Assembly (NCBI GenBank): GCA_964434425.1
Contig: CAYSVH010000002.1
Location: 201,848 to 265,847 of the forward strand
Source: CALMEC01 sp964434425
GTDB lineage: Bacteria > Actinomycetota > Thermoleophilia > Miltoncostaeales > Miltoncostaeaceae
Direction of reading: 5' to 3'
Length of the DNA stretch: 64,000 nt
Position numbers and translations under genes: made by a program. The notes under the pieces are model-generated. The model was given only the letters and a program-made list of their open reading frames with translations, searched no databases and was not told where the DNA came from. Each line of letters opens with the position of its first letter. Positions within the stretch are counted from its first letter, which is position 1. This document shows positions 27,590 to 36,053 of this stretch, piece by piece.

Positions 27590-28494
27590 TCGCCCTCATG
27601 TTCCCCGGGCAGGGCGCTCAGCAGGTCGGCATGGGCAAGGACCTGGCCGACGCCTACCCGGTCGCACGCGACACCTTCGCCGAGGCCGATGAGGCCCTGG
27701 GCTACGGACTCTCCGAGATCATCTTCACCGGGCCCGCCGAACGGCTGGTGCCCACGGACGTCTGCCAGCCGGCGATCCTCGCGATGTCGGTGGCGGCATG
27801 GCGTGTGGCGCGCGACCACGGCGTGCGCGGCGACCTCGTCCTCGGCCACTCGCTGGGCGAGTACTCGGCGCTCGTGGCGTGCGGGGCGATCGACTACGCC
27901 GAGTCGCTTCGGATCGTGGCTGAGCGCGGAGCCGCCATGCACGCCGCCGGCCAGGAGCGTCCGGGCACGATGGCCGCGCTCCTGGGACAGGACGACGACG
28001 TCGTGGAGGCGCTCTGCGAGGAGGCCGGCGAGGTCTGGCCCGCCAACTACAACTGCCCCGGCCAGGTCGTCGCATCCGGATCGGTCGAGGGCATCGATCG
28101 CTTCATCGCGCTCGCCGAGGAGCGCGGCCACAAGTCGTCGCGCCTCCAGGTGGGCGGTGCGTTCCACTCGCCGCTCATGGCGCCCGCGTCCAGCCGCCTC
28201 TCCCCGGCGCTCGAAGCCTGGACCCCGACGGCCACCGAGATCGGCTTCCTGTCGACCACCACGGTCGCGGTGGAGCCCGCCGACCGTCTGCGGGCCGTGC
28301 TGCTCGATCAGCTCACGTCGCCGGTGCGGTTCGGTCACGCCGTCCAGAAAGCCGTCGATCTGGGCGTCACCGAGTTCATCGAGATCGGTCCGGGACGTGT
28401 CCTCTCGGGTCTCGTCCGTCGCGTCAAGCGGGACGTCGCGACGTCACAGATCTCCGAGTCCAAGCACATCGTCGTCCTGGAGGGTGCCCGGTGA
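27586..28494 (+). CDS. fabD: Malonyl-CoA:ACP transacylase FabD
   Basis: FabD loads malonyl groups onto ACP. The 302-residue product starts with MIALMFPGQGAQQVGMG. It has the nucleophilic Ser in GHSLGEYSALVA (about 88) and the catalytic His in GGAFHSPLM (about 195-203). Both are intact, and the length is usual. It is joined to fabH and fabG by four-base overlaps, so it is translationally coupled in the operon. Confidence 0.96.
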   Translation: MIALMFPGQGAQQVGMGKDLADAYPVARDTFAEADEALGYGLSEIIFTGPAERLVPTDVCQPAILAMSVAAWRVARDHGVRGDLVLGHSLGEYSALVACGAIDYAESLRIVAERGAAMHAAGQERPGTMAALLGQDDDVVEALCEEAGEVWPANYNCPGQVVASGSVEGIDRFIALAEERGHKSSRLQVGGAFHSPLMAPASSRLSPALEAWTPTATEIGFLSTTTVAVEPADRLRAVLLDQLTSPVRFGHAVQKAVDLGVTEFIEIGPGRVLSGLVRRVKRDVATSQISESKHIVVLEGAR

Positions 28495-29225
28495 GCCAGG
28501 GTGTCGCCATCGTCACGGGTGCCAGCCGCGGGATCGGCGCCGCCTGCGCCTCCGCGCTCGCGCACGCCGGTTTCGACGTCGTCATCGGCTACCGACGTGA
28601 CGCGGACGGTGCGGCCCGCACGCTCGCCGAGGTCGAGTCCGCCGGCGTCCGGGGGCTGGTCCACCAGGTCGAGGTGGCCGACGAGGCGTCGATCGGCGCG
28701 TTCGTCGCCGCGGCCGAGGAGTTCGGGGACGTCGAGGCGGCCGTTCTGAATGCCGGCATCACCCGCGACGGCCTTGCACTGCGGATGACCGCGGACGACT
28801 GGAACGAGGTCATCCAGACCAACCTGGGCGGCGCCTTCTTCACCGCCAAGGCGGTGCTCCGCGGAATGCTGAAGCGTCGCCGCGGTTCGATCGTCGCGGT
28901 CTCCTCCGTCGTCGGCCTCGGCGGCAACGCCGGGCAGGCCAACTATTCGGCGGCCAAGGCCGGTGTCATCGGCATGGCCAAGTCGCTGGCGCGCGAGGTC
29001 GGCGCGCGCGGCGTGCGTGTCAACGCCGTCGCGCCCGGCTACATCGTCACGGACATGACGGCCGATCTCACCGACGACCAGCGCTCCGCGCTCCTGTCGT
29101 CCACGCCGCTCGCCCGGCTGGGGGCTCCCGCCGACGTGGCATCCGCCGTCGCGTTTCTCTGTTCGCCGTCGGCGTCGTACATCACCGGGGCTGTGCTGCC
29201 GATCGACGGCGGCCTGTCCATGTAG
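28491..29225 (+). CDS. fabG: 3-oxoacyl-ACP reductase FabG
   Basis: FabG is the NADPH-dependent reductase of the elongation cycle. The 244-residue SDR has TGASRGIGAACA at the N-terminus, NAG in VLNAGITRDGLALRM, Ser in VAVSSVVGLGGNAGQ, and YxxxK in ANYSAAKAG. GTG 28491 overlaps the fabD stop. Within the cluster it lies where acpP often follows, but the next gene is fabF after 12 bp. Confidence 0.95.
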   Translation: MSQGVAIVTGASRGIGAACASALAHAGFDVVIGYRRDADGAARTLAEVESAGVRGLVHQVEVADEASIGAFVAAAEEFGDVEAAVLNAGITRDGLALRMTADDWNEVIQTNLGGAFFTAKAVLRGMLKRRRGSIVAVSSVVGLGGNAGQANYSAAKAGVIGMAKSLAREVGARGVRVNAVAPGYIVTDMTADLTDDQRSALLSSTPLARLGAPADVASAVAFLCSPSASYITGAVLPIDGGLSM

Positions 29226-29237
29226 AGGAGGAGGACC

Positions 29238-30500
29238 GTGGGGGTAAACGACAGACGCCGTGTGGTCATCACGGGGCTTGGATTGGTGACGCCACTGGGT
29301 ACCGGGCGGGACACCGTCTGGGGGGGCGTGCTCGAGGGGAGGTCGGCCGCCGTGCCGATCACGCTCTTCGACACGTCGGAGCACGTGACCAAGTTCGCCT
29401 GCGAGATCAGCGACTTCGACCCCACGCAGTACATGGACGCGAAGGCGGCCCGCCGCATGGACCGCTTCGCGCAGTTCGCTGTCGCCGCCGGCAAGCTGGC
29501 CGTCGAGGACGCCGGGATCGAGATCGACCCGGACTCCGACAACGATCGCATCGGCGCGATCGTGGCCTCGGGCGTCGGGGGTCTGAAGACCTTCGAGGAC
29601 CAGGCCGGTGTCCTGCACCAGCGCGGCCCCAGCCGGGTGTCGCCCCTTTTCATCCCGATGATGATCGCCAACATGGGCGCGGCCCAGCTGTCGATGATGC
29701 TGGGCCTTCGCGGTCCGCTCTCGTGCCCGGTCACGGCATGCGCGTCCGGGAACCACGCCATCGGCGACGCACTCGAGGCCATCCGCCGGGACCAGGCCGA
29801 CGTCATGCTGGCCGGTGGTGCCGAGGCCGCGATCACGCCCATCGGCATCGCCGCCTTCAACTCGATGAAGGCGCTGTCCACCCGCAACGACGATCCCGCC
29901 ACAGCCAGCCGGCCGTTCGACGTCGATCGCGACGGCTTCGTCATGGGCGAGGGCGGCGCCGTGCTCGTCCTCGAGGAGCTTGACCACGCACAAGCACGTG
30001 GTGCGGACATCGTCTGCGAGGTGGTGGGCTACGGGATGAGCGGTGACGCCCATCACCTCACCGAGCCGGATCCGACGGCCAAGGGTCCCGCCCGCGCCAT
30101 GACGATGGCGATGGACAACGCCGGCCTCGCGGCCGGCGACATCGACTACGTCAACGTGCACGGAACCTCCACTCCGGTGGGCGATCCCTCCGAGGTCAGG
30201 GTCATCCAGCGGGCGCTGGGTGCCGAGCGGGCCGCCGCCGTCGCGGTGAGCTCGACCAAGTCGATGCACGGCCACGCCCTGGGCGCCACGGGTGGCATCG
30301 AGGCGGCCATCAGCGCCATGGGCATCAAGAACGGCGTGATCCCCGCCACCATCAACGTGTCCGAACTGGATCCGGAGTGCGTCGGCGTCGATCACGTGCT
30401 CGACACACCGCGCGAGGCATCCCTCGGTGCGGTGCTCTCGAACGGTTTCGGCTTCGGGGGGCACAACGCCACCATCGCCATGAGGGCCTTCACGGGGTGA
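29238..30500 (+). CDS. fabF: 3-oxoacyl-ACP synthase II FabF
   Basis: FabF elongates acyl-ACP with malonyl-ACP. The 420-residue product has the catalytic Cys in CPVTACASGNHAIGDAL, the two His in VNVHGTSTPVGDPSE and SMHGHALGATGG, and the C-terminal SNGFGFGGHN. The start GTG 29238 lies close behind a strong GAGGAGGAGG site. Its last bases overlap the start of the phosphatase-like gene (GTGA). Confidence 0.97.
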   Translation: MGVNDRRRVVITGLGLVTPLGTGRDTVWGGVLEGRSAAVPITLFDTSEHVTKFACEISDFDPTQYMDAKAARRMDRFAQFAVAAGKLAVEDAGIEIDPDSDNDRIGAIVASGVGGLKTFEDQAGVLHQRGPSRVSPLFIPMMIANMGAAQLSMMLGLRGPLSCPVTACASGNHAIGDALEAIRRDQADVMLAGGAEAAITPIGIAAFNSMKALSTRNDDPATASRPFDVDRDGFVMGEGGAVLVLEELDHAQARGADIVCEVVGYGMSGDAHHLTEPDPTAKGPARAMTMAMDNAGLAAGDIDYVNVHGTSTPVGDPSEVRVIQRALGAERAAAVAVSSTKSMHGHALGATGGIEAAISAMGIKNGVIPATINVSELDPECVGVDHVLDTPREASLGAVLSNGFGFGGHNATIAMRAFTG

Positions 30501-31075
30501 CCGGCGCCCCGGGAGGTCCCTCCGCGCCGCTCTGGCGGCGACTGCAGTTCGCGTTCACCGACACGGTGTACGGACCGGGGACGAAGACCACCCCGTGGAG
30601 CTGGCTGGGCACCGAGCGCATCGCCGTGGGCAACCTTCCCACACCCCGATCGCTCCCGATCCTCCGTGACGAGATCGGGGTCACGCACGTCGTGAACTGC
30701 CGGGCGAAGGCCCAGACGACGTTCAGCGGTGACCTCTACTGGGAGCGGCGCACATTCGGTCCGGAGCGCGTGGCGGTCGCGACGATGTGGGACAACGGAC
30801 GCCCGCAGGATCCCGCGGACTGGGCGCCCGCCGCCCTCTTCGCCGCCGAGGCGCTGAAGGATCCGGACGCCCGGGTTCTCATCCACTGCCAGCGCGGCCG
30901 GCGCCGGAGCGTGCTGGTCGCCTACGCCACGCTTCGCCTGAGGGGTCTCTCGTCGGAGGATGCGTCGCAGCTGATCCTCCGCCATCGCCGGGAGTCCCAC
31001 CTGGTCCCGGCCTACCGTGAGAGCGTCGAGAGGTGGCTGGCGGAGACCGGACGGGTCGCCCCGTTCGTGGAATAA
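30497..31075 (+). CDS. Dual-specificity-phosphatase-like protein
   Basis: The 192-residue product carries the cysteine-phosphatase loop HCQRGRRRS, with Cys131 and Arg137 in HCX5R spacing. An upstream Asp99 (MWDNGRPQ) could be the general acid. The fold order (IAVGNLPTPRSLPILRDEIG, THVVNCRAK, then the P-loop) fits the DSP/PTP family, so a phospho-substrate is likely but unidentified. GTG 30497 overlaps the fabF stop, placing it inside the fatty-acid operon, where such a gene is not usual. A role in lipid-phosphate metabolism is inferred only from position. Confidence 0.8.
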   Translation: MTGAPGGPSAPLWRRLQFAFTDTVYGPGTKTTPWSWLGTERIAVGNLPTPRSLPILRDEIGVTHVVNCRAKAQTTFSGDLYWERRTFGPERVAVATMWDNGRPQDPADWAPAALFAAEALKDPDARVLIHCQRGRRRSVLVAYATLRLRGLSSEDASQLILRHRRESHLVPAYRESVERWLAETGRVAPFVE

Positions 31076-31544
31076 GGCCTGGACGGCGGGCGGTGCGCGT
31101 GGTATCACTCCGGCGCGGCTTTCGGAAGCCGGCCGTCGGCTCGGGACGAACAGCATTCAGGGAACGAATGGAAAAGCTGTCTCGCGCCGCGGTGGACACC
31201 AACTCACGCTGACACCGTCGGACGAGGCGGTTCCGGGAACCTGCAACACCGGGGCCGGTCTGGTGGCGTTGCCGCGTGACGACAGGGAGGTACGCCTATC
31301 GCAAACATCAAGATGCACGCATACGATCGGGATGCGCAGGCTGCGCATCTTCACATGATCCTCGTCACCTGCAACGCCCGCCCACCCGCGAAGCGGACGC
31401 GGAGGGCCCGACGCCCGCATGAGAGCGAGCCACCATGGGTGACCCCGGCGAACCACCTCGGACTCGCCGTCGCCCGGGTGATCGGCATCTGCCGGCCGGC
31501 GACAGGCGTCCCGCTCGCCGGTCTGTGGAGGGAGGGGAGGTCCG
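31076..31544. other. Gene-free interval after the fab operon
   Basis: These 469 bp hold no convincing coding region, tRNA or repeat. The only structure noted is the small hairpin at 31116-31131, listed separately. The last 20 bases contain a purine-rich ribosome-binding site for the next small gene, so a promoter for it probably lies here. Confidence 0.6.
31116..31131 (+). terminator. Candidate terminator of the fab operon
   Basis: CGGCTT and AAGCCG pair around a TCGG tetraloop 40 bp after the last stop. The stem is only six base pairs and no T-run follows, so the call is tentative. Confidence 0.4.
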
Positions 31545-31802
31545 ATGGCCGATGAGATCCGCGACATGGACACCATCGCGGAGCTCGTCCGCGATCGTTC
31601 TGAGGTCGACGATGAGTACGTACCCGCAGGAGCCGTCATCCTCTGCCTGTTCACGACCCTTCAGGGAGACACCCTCCTCGAGTATCACGTCGTCGGCGGG
31701 ATGAACGCGTACACCGCCGAGGGTGTCATCCGCTCGTCCCTGCGCCGGTTCGAGCAGGACGACGGATGGGCCGGCATCGAGGACGACCTCGAGGACGTCT
31801 GA
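31545..31802 (+). CDS. Small acidic protein of unknown function
   Basis: The 85-residue, strongly acidic product begins MADEIRDMDTIAELVRDRSE and ends GWAGIEDDLEDV. The middle (VILCLFTTLQGDTLLEYHVV) is hydrophobic enough for a small folded beta domain, but no family was recognised. A strong ribosome-binding site (GGAGGGAGGGGAGG at 31527-31540) lies four bases before ATG 31545, which supports it as a real gene. A copy of the 140-bp repeat begins 40 bp after the stop. Confidence 0.6.
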   Translation: MADEIRDMDTIAELVRDRSEVDDEYVPAGAVILCLFTTLQGDTLLEYHVVGGMNAYTAEGVIRSSLRRFEQDDGWAGIEDDLEDV

Positions 31803-31841
31803 CGTCCTGATCGCGGTGGATCTCCAGGACTTGCCTGGCCT

Positions 31842-32084
31842 GGCGGTGGGCTATCCACCCACCCGCCCCGGCCAACCGCCAGTCCCGGGGCTTTGCGCCG
31901 GTCCTCACGTGGATCAAGCGTGGCGTACTGTCGAGGGGTACGCGTACTTGCTGTGTCCTTGAGAAACGTGGCCGTGGGTTCGGCGGTGGGCTATCCACCC
32001 ACCCGCCCCGGCCAGCCGCCGGTCCCGGGGCTTTGCGCCGGTCCTCACGTGGATCAAGCGTGGCGTACTGTCGAGGGGTACGCG
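31842..32084. repeat. Intergenic repeat family A, two copies (140-bp period)
   Basis: Copies 31842-31944 and 31982-32084 are 103 bp long and differ at only two positions; their starts are exactly 140 bp apart. The core GGCGGTGGGCTATCCACCC, CCCGCCCCGGCCA and the later GCGCCGGTCCTCACGTG recur in four units at 47082-47615, also spaced 140 bp. The copies fill most of the 330 bp between the small gene and accD. The arms around the core form a hairpin, perfect at 47 kb and imperfect here. Confidence 0.9.
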
Positions 32085-32132
32085 CCCTTCCTGTCGAAGC
32101 CGCCGTCGCGACTGCTGGCATAATCCCCGGCA

Positions 32133-33164
32133 GTGGCCAAGCACATCCAGGTGACGGTCGACCGCCTCCGGCGGATCGCCCACATCCCCGAAAGGTCGAA
32201 GAAGCCGCTCGACCCCACGACGTGCCCCAAGTGCGAGAGCCATTTCCGCGATGAGGAGATGGTGGCCAACGCCCGCGTGTGCACCAACTGCGGCCACCAC
32301 TTCGCCATCACGGCGCGTGCGCGTCTCGACCACCTGGCCGGGGACGGCGGGTGGCGCGAGATCTGGACCGAGCTTCGGGCGTCGGACCCGCTGCAGTTCG
32401 TGGACCTCGAGCCGTACCCGGATCGCGCTCGCAAGGCCGAGCAGAAGACGGACCTGGGCGAGGCCGTGGTCATCGCCGAACTCGAGATCGAGGGCCGGCC
32501 CTGCGTGGCCGCCGTCATGGACTTCGCCTTCATGGGCGGGAGCATGGGGTCCGTCGTCGGCGAGAAGATCGCCCGCGCCTGTGACCGGGCCATCGAACTC
32601 GGCGTCCCGCTGGTCGCCGTCAGCGCGTCGGGCGGTGCCCGCATGCAGGAGGGCGTGCTCGCCCTCATGCAGATGGCGAAGACGGTCGTGGCCTTTGAGG
32701 AGATGTCCGACGCACGCCTCCCCGTCATCGTCGTTCTGGCGCATCCCACCACCGGCGGCGTGTGGGCGTCGTTCGCCGCGCTCGGTGATTTCACGTACGC
32801 CGAACCGGGTGCTCTCATCTCGTTCTCCGGTCCCCGGGTGATCGAGCAGACGACGCGCGAGAAGCTGGCACCCGACTTCGGCCGCGCCGAGGCGCAGCTG
32901 AAGAACGGCCAGATCGACGCGATCGTCGACCGACGCGATCTGCCCGCCCGCATCGCACGGGTGCTCCGCATCTGCGACCGGCCGGGCCTCGCGCAGGCTC
33001 CGCCCCTCGCCCAGGCGCTGTCCGAAGCGAGCGGCGACCGCATGGGACGTGTGGCCGAGTCGATCGCGCACACGGTCACGCACACGCTCCCCCGCCTGCC
33101 CGGCAAGGTCGTGAAGCGTGTGGGACGCATGGTCGACACGCGCAGAGGGGAGGACGACGCATGA
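32133..33164 (+). CDS. accD: Acetyl-CoA carboxylase carboxyltransferase beta subunit AccD
   Basis: This is the beta half of the carboxyltransferase that makes malonyl-CoA for FabD. The start is GTG 32133 (343 residues). The N-terminal zinc ribbon has Cys31, Cys34, Cys50 and Cys53 (CPKC and CTNC), as in bacterial AccD. The crotonase-like domain carries SASGGARMQEGVLALMQM and HPTTGGVWASFAALGD. The accA gene overlaps by four bases. A separate accD/accA pair, rather than a fused actinobacterial acyl-CoA carboxylase beta chain, is noteworthy. Confidence 0.95.
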   Translation: MAKHIQVTVDRLRRIAHIPERSKKPLDPTTCPKCESHFRDEEMVANARVCTNCGHHFAITARARLDHLAGDGGWREIWTELRASDPLQFVDLEPYPDRARKAEQKTDLGEAVVIAELEIEGRPCVAAVMDFAFMGGSMGSVVGEKIARACDRAIELGVPLVAVSASGGARMQEGVLALMQMAKTVVAFEEMSDARLPVIVVLAHPTTGGVWASFAALGDFTYAEPGALISFSGPRVIEQTTREKLAPDFGRAEAQLKNGQIDAIVDRRDLPARIARVLRICDRPGLAQAPPLAQALSEASGDRMGRVAESIAHTVTHTLPRLPGKVVKRVGRMVDTRRGEDDA

Positions 33165-34096
33165 GCTCACGCTCCGCGGGTGGACGCTTCGTCCGGCGGA
33201 TCGCGGGCAGGCTGGCACCGGGAGCGCCGGGCCCGTCCGAGTCGTGGGACCAGGTCCAACTGGCCCGTCATCAAGAACGCCCCTACCCCCTCGACCACAT
33301 CCGGCGAATCTGCACGGAGTTCGAGGAGATCCACGGGGACCGCTACTTCGGTGACGATCCCGCCATCGTCGCCGGCATCGGGCGCTTCAACGACGAGCCG
33401 CTCGCGATCATCGGTGAGCAGAAGGGCCGTGACACGCAGGAGCGCACCTTCCGCAACTTCGGCATGCCGAGCCCGGAGGGGTACCGCAAGGCCATGCGCG
33501 TCATGGACCTCGCCGTCAAGCTCCGCGTGCCTCTCCTCACCCTCATCGACACCCCGGGCGCTTTCCCCGGTTCGGGTGCGGAGGACCGCGGTCAGGGCGG
33601 CGCGATCGCCCGCAGCATTGCGGCGATGGTCCGGATCCCGGTGCCCACCGTGGCCGTCATCGTGGGCGAGGGTTCGTCCGGCGGCGCGCTGGCCATCGGC
33701 GTCGCCGACCGCGTGCTGATGTTCGAGAACGCGACGTACTCGGTCATCTCGCCCGAGGGGGGTGCGGCCATCCTCTGGCGCGACGCCAGCAAGGCCCGCC
33801 TCGCCGCCGAGGCGTTCCAGCCCACCGCCGCCACCTGTTACCGCTTCGGCATCGTGGACGCCGTCATCCCGGAGCCCGAGGGTGGTGCGCACGCCGACCA
33901 CGACGCCGCGGCGCAGCAGCTCTCACAGTACGTCGAGCGGCATCTTCGCGAGCTCCGATCCATGGACGACAGGGATCGTCTGCGCCAGCGCAGGCTGCGG
34001 TTCCGTCGGCTGGGCGCTCATCGTGAGTACGCCATCGGCGATCCGGCGGCCGTCGCGTCGGGTCGTGTCGAAAGCGGCGCGCCCAAGGCACCGTGA
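33161..34096 (+). CDS. accA: Acetyl-CoA carboxylase carboxyltransferase alpha subunit AccA
   Basis: The 311-residue alpha subunit pairs with AccD. The conserved segments HGDRYFGDDPAIVAGIGRF, RNFGMPSPEGYRKAMRVMD, LIDTPGAFPGSGAEDRGQ and VIVGEGSSGGALAIGVADR all match the family. The first 35 residues are a variable basic leader. ATG 33161 overlaps accD and GTG 34093 of the next gene overlaps its end. The biotin carboxylase and carrier genes are not in the window. Confidence 0.95.
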   Translation: MSSRSAGGRFVRRIAGRLAPGAPGPSESWDQVQLARHQERPYPLDHIRRICTEFEEIHGDRYFGDDPAIVAGIGRFNDEPLAIIGEQKGRDTQERTFRNFGMPSPEGYRKAMRVMDLAVKLRVPLLTLIDTPGAFPGSGAEDRGQGGAIARSIAAMVRIPVPTVAVIVGEGSSGGALAIGVADRVLMFENATYSVISPEGGAAILWRDASKARLAAEAFQPTAATCYRFGIVDAVIPEPEGGAHADHDAAAQQLSQYVERHLRELRSMDDRDRLRQRRLRFRRLGAHREYAIGDPAAVASGRVESGAPKAP

Positions 34097-34539
34097 CCGA
34101 CGGGAACGGCGTACGCGAGGAGGTCCTGCCCGCGGACGAACGCGATGCCATCGCCACCCTCGTCCCGTTCGGCTACTCCCTCATCGGCGTCGAGCCCGGC
34201 AGTGACGCCGAGGAGTTCGGTGTGGCCCTCGAGGCGACCCTCGCACGGCTGTCCGACGCGCCATCCGGGAACCCGCGTCAGACCGCGGTCGCGCTTGGTG
34301 CGGCCTACGGTGACGCCGTCTGCCGCATCACCGGATGGGAGTGGGTCCGTCTCCTGCGGGGCGAGACGGCCACCCTGGCGGTCGCATCGGATGACCGGTC
34401 GGTGTGCACCGAGCCGATCGACGTGGTCCTCGACCGGCTGGCCGGAGGCACCGACGGGCACCTCGCCGGGTTCCTGGTGGCGCTTGAGCGCGGGCTGGTC
34501 TTCGACGCGGCGCCCGGTGACTACCGCGCACTTCCGTAG
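34093..34539 (+). CDS. Uncharacterised protein, DUF3806-like
   Basis: The 148-residue acidic cytoplasmic protein is coupled to accA by a GTGA overlap. The central stretch VALGAAYGDAVCRITGWEWV resembles the DUF3806 pattern, in which a short helix precedes a Gly-Trp-x-Trp core, but this is by eye only. No catalytic motif is visible. A strong terminator hairpin follows 90 bp later, marking the end of the acc unit. Confidence 0.65.
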   Translation: MTDGNGVREEVLPADERDAIATLVPFGYSLIGVEPGSDAEEFGVALEATLARLSDAPSGNPRQTAVALGAAYGDAVCRITGWEWVRLLRGETATLAVASDDRSVCTEPIDVVLDRLAGGTDGHLAGFLVALERGLVFDAAPGDYRALP

Positions 34540-34630
34540 GGGCCGATCGCGGTGCGTCGTTCGTCCGGCCTGCGGTGATTCACCCGACCGGGGCGGATCG
34601 CCGCGGTGGGCACGGGGTCCGGACGTGCCG

Positions 34631-34671
34631 ACGGGCGACGGCGACGTTGCTCAGACGTCGCCGTCGCCCGT
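34631..34671. terminator. Bidirectional hairpin terminator after the acc unit
   Basis: ACGGGCGACGGCGACG (34631-34646) and CGTCGCCGTCGCCCGT (34656-34671) are perfect 16-bp inverted repeats with a nine-base loop. They lie between convergent genes ending at 34539 and 34763, so they could serve both strands. No T-run is present. Confidence 0.75.
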
Positions 34672-34762
34672 GGGGGAACGTCGGGTTGTGGGGGCGGGAT
34701 GGGGGATCCGGAGGTGACGGGTTCCTGATGCGCGGGGGGCGCGCCCGTCGTCCGGTCAGGGG

Positions 34763-34987
34763 CTATTGCGTGACGGGCTCCTGTTGCGCCTTCGAGAGAC
34801 GCACCGCGTCGCGCAGAAGCTCACGATTCGTACGGGCGGGCATCGCCGTGTCACCGAGGACCTCGGCGAGCTCGCGGTGCCATTCGGAGAGACGCTTTCC
34901 GGGCGGACGGTCGGGGTCCACTCGGGTGAGATCGAGGGCCATCGCGGTGAGAGCTTTCAGCTCAACCGCCGGATCGGGACGTGCCAT
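34763..34987 (-). CDS. Small protein of unknown function
   Basis: The 74-residue, mostly helical product starts at ATG 34987 behind AAAGGAG. The sequence DRPPGKRLSEWHRELAEVLG and ARTNRELLRDAVRLSKAQQE suggests two or three amphipathic helices; no family was recognised. The good ribosome-binding site and its placement in otherwise empty sequence support it, but it lacks independent evidence. Confidence 0.5.
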   Translation of the reverse strand: MARPDPAVELKALTAMALDLTRVDPDRPPGKRLSEWHRELAEVLGDTAMPARTNRELLRDAVRLSKAQQEPVTQ

Positions 34988-35120
34988 AGGGAGGGCTCCT
35001 TTGGGTCCGGTGGGAGGGGGCGGACGATCCGTCTATCGGCAGCCCCGATGAGGAACTTGAGCGTTTCCGCCGACGACTCTGCGCGACCCCCGTCGTGCGC
35101 CGGGCCGCAGGTTGTCCGCG

Positions 35121-36053
35121 TCAGTCGTCGTCCGGCGGAACGATCACCGTGAGCCGGGGGCCGACACCGATGGTGGCCTCCCGATGCCAGCCCAGCGGCT
35201 CGCCGTCGGCCTGGAAGGCGATCGGGTGATCGGCCCGTATCGCGATGGAGCGCGCCCGCCCGTCATGCACCCCGCGCGTGCCGAGGTGGGGGCTGTTGGC
35301 GCGGACGGCCCCGCTCAGAACCGCGGCCAGGATGTCGGCGCGGTGGCTGCGGATACCCAGCCATCGCAGCTCACCGTCGAACGTCGCACCGGGCACCACG
35401 TCCAGCGGCCGGGAGCCCACGTACGCGTAGGGTGATCCGGTCACCGCGATGAGGCTCGCGAACGCGTCGGGTGTCCCGTCGTCGACCGTGACCAGCGCAC
35501 CGCCCGTCGGCCGTGACGCCCGGATCGCGCCCGCCACCGCCATCACCCCGAACCCGACGTTGCGGAAGTGGTGCTTGATCCACGGGTGCGACTCGACTAT
35601 CTGGACGGTCTCGGCGTCGATTCCGAAGCCGGCGTTGACGCAGAACGTGCGCTCGACCTGGGGGGTGGTGATGCGGCCCAGGAGGATCTCCCGTCTCTGC
35701 GGTGCCCGCAGCGCCCTCCGGATGGCCGGAAGGGCCCTCCGCCCCGGATGTGGCCAGCCGATCGCGCGGGTGAAGACGTTGGTGCTCCCCCCGGCCACCG
35801 GTAGCAGAGCGGTCTCCGAGTCGGCCAGGGCGGCGGCGATGTCGGCGACCGTTCCGTCCCCGCCGAGGACGGCCACGATCGTGGCGCCGTCGGCCCGGGC
35901 GGCGTCGGCGAGCTCCGCCGCATGGTTGCGTCGCTGGGTCGTGTAGGTGACCACGTCGCACGACGTGGCGAGCACCTCGTGCACTTCGTCGATCAGCCGC
36001 ACCGACACGCGGGTGGCCTCGGGGTTCACCACGAGGGCCACGCGCTCAGCCAT
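35121..36053 (-). CDS. Diacylglycerol/lipid kinase family protein (DAGK catalytic domain)
   Basis: The 310-residue product belongs to the DagK/YegS/sphingosine-kinase family. The ATP-site motif GGDGTVADIAAALAD lies at 64-78, with the later GGSTNVFTRAIGWP (about 87-100) and a C-terminal beta-sandwich ending VTVIVPP-like. It phosphorylates a lipid or polyisoprenoid at the membrane; diacylglycerol is the likeliest substrate in this family but cannot be told from sequence. It overlaps the hydrolase gene upstream by eight bases. Confidence 0.88.
   Translation of the reverse strand: MAERVALVVNPEATRVSVRLIDEVHEVLATSCDVVTYTTQRRNHAAELADAARADGATIVAVLGGDGTVADIAAALADSETALLPVAGGSTNVFTRAIGWPHPGRRALPAIRRALRAPQRREILLGRITTPQVERTFCVNAGFGIDAETVQIVESHPWIKHHFRNVGFGVMAVAGAIRASRPTGGALVTVDDGTPDAFASLIAVTGSPYAYVGSRPLDVVPGATFDGELRWLGIRSHRADILAAVLSGAVRANSPHLGTRGVHDGRARSIAIRADHPIAFQADGEPLGWHREATIGVGPRLTVIVPPDDD

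Noticed and set aside
31295..31345. The string GCAAACATCAAG near 31.3 kb as a start of ribosomal protein S20.
   Set aside because: Only ANIK is shared; the rest does not match S20 and no start codon fits.
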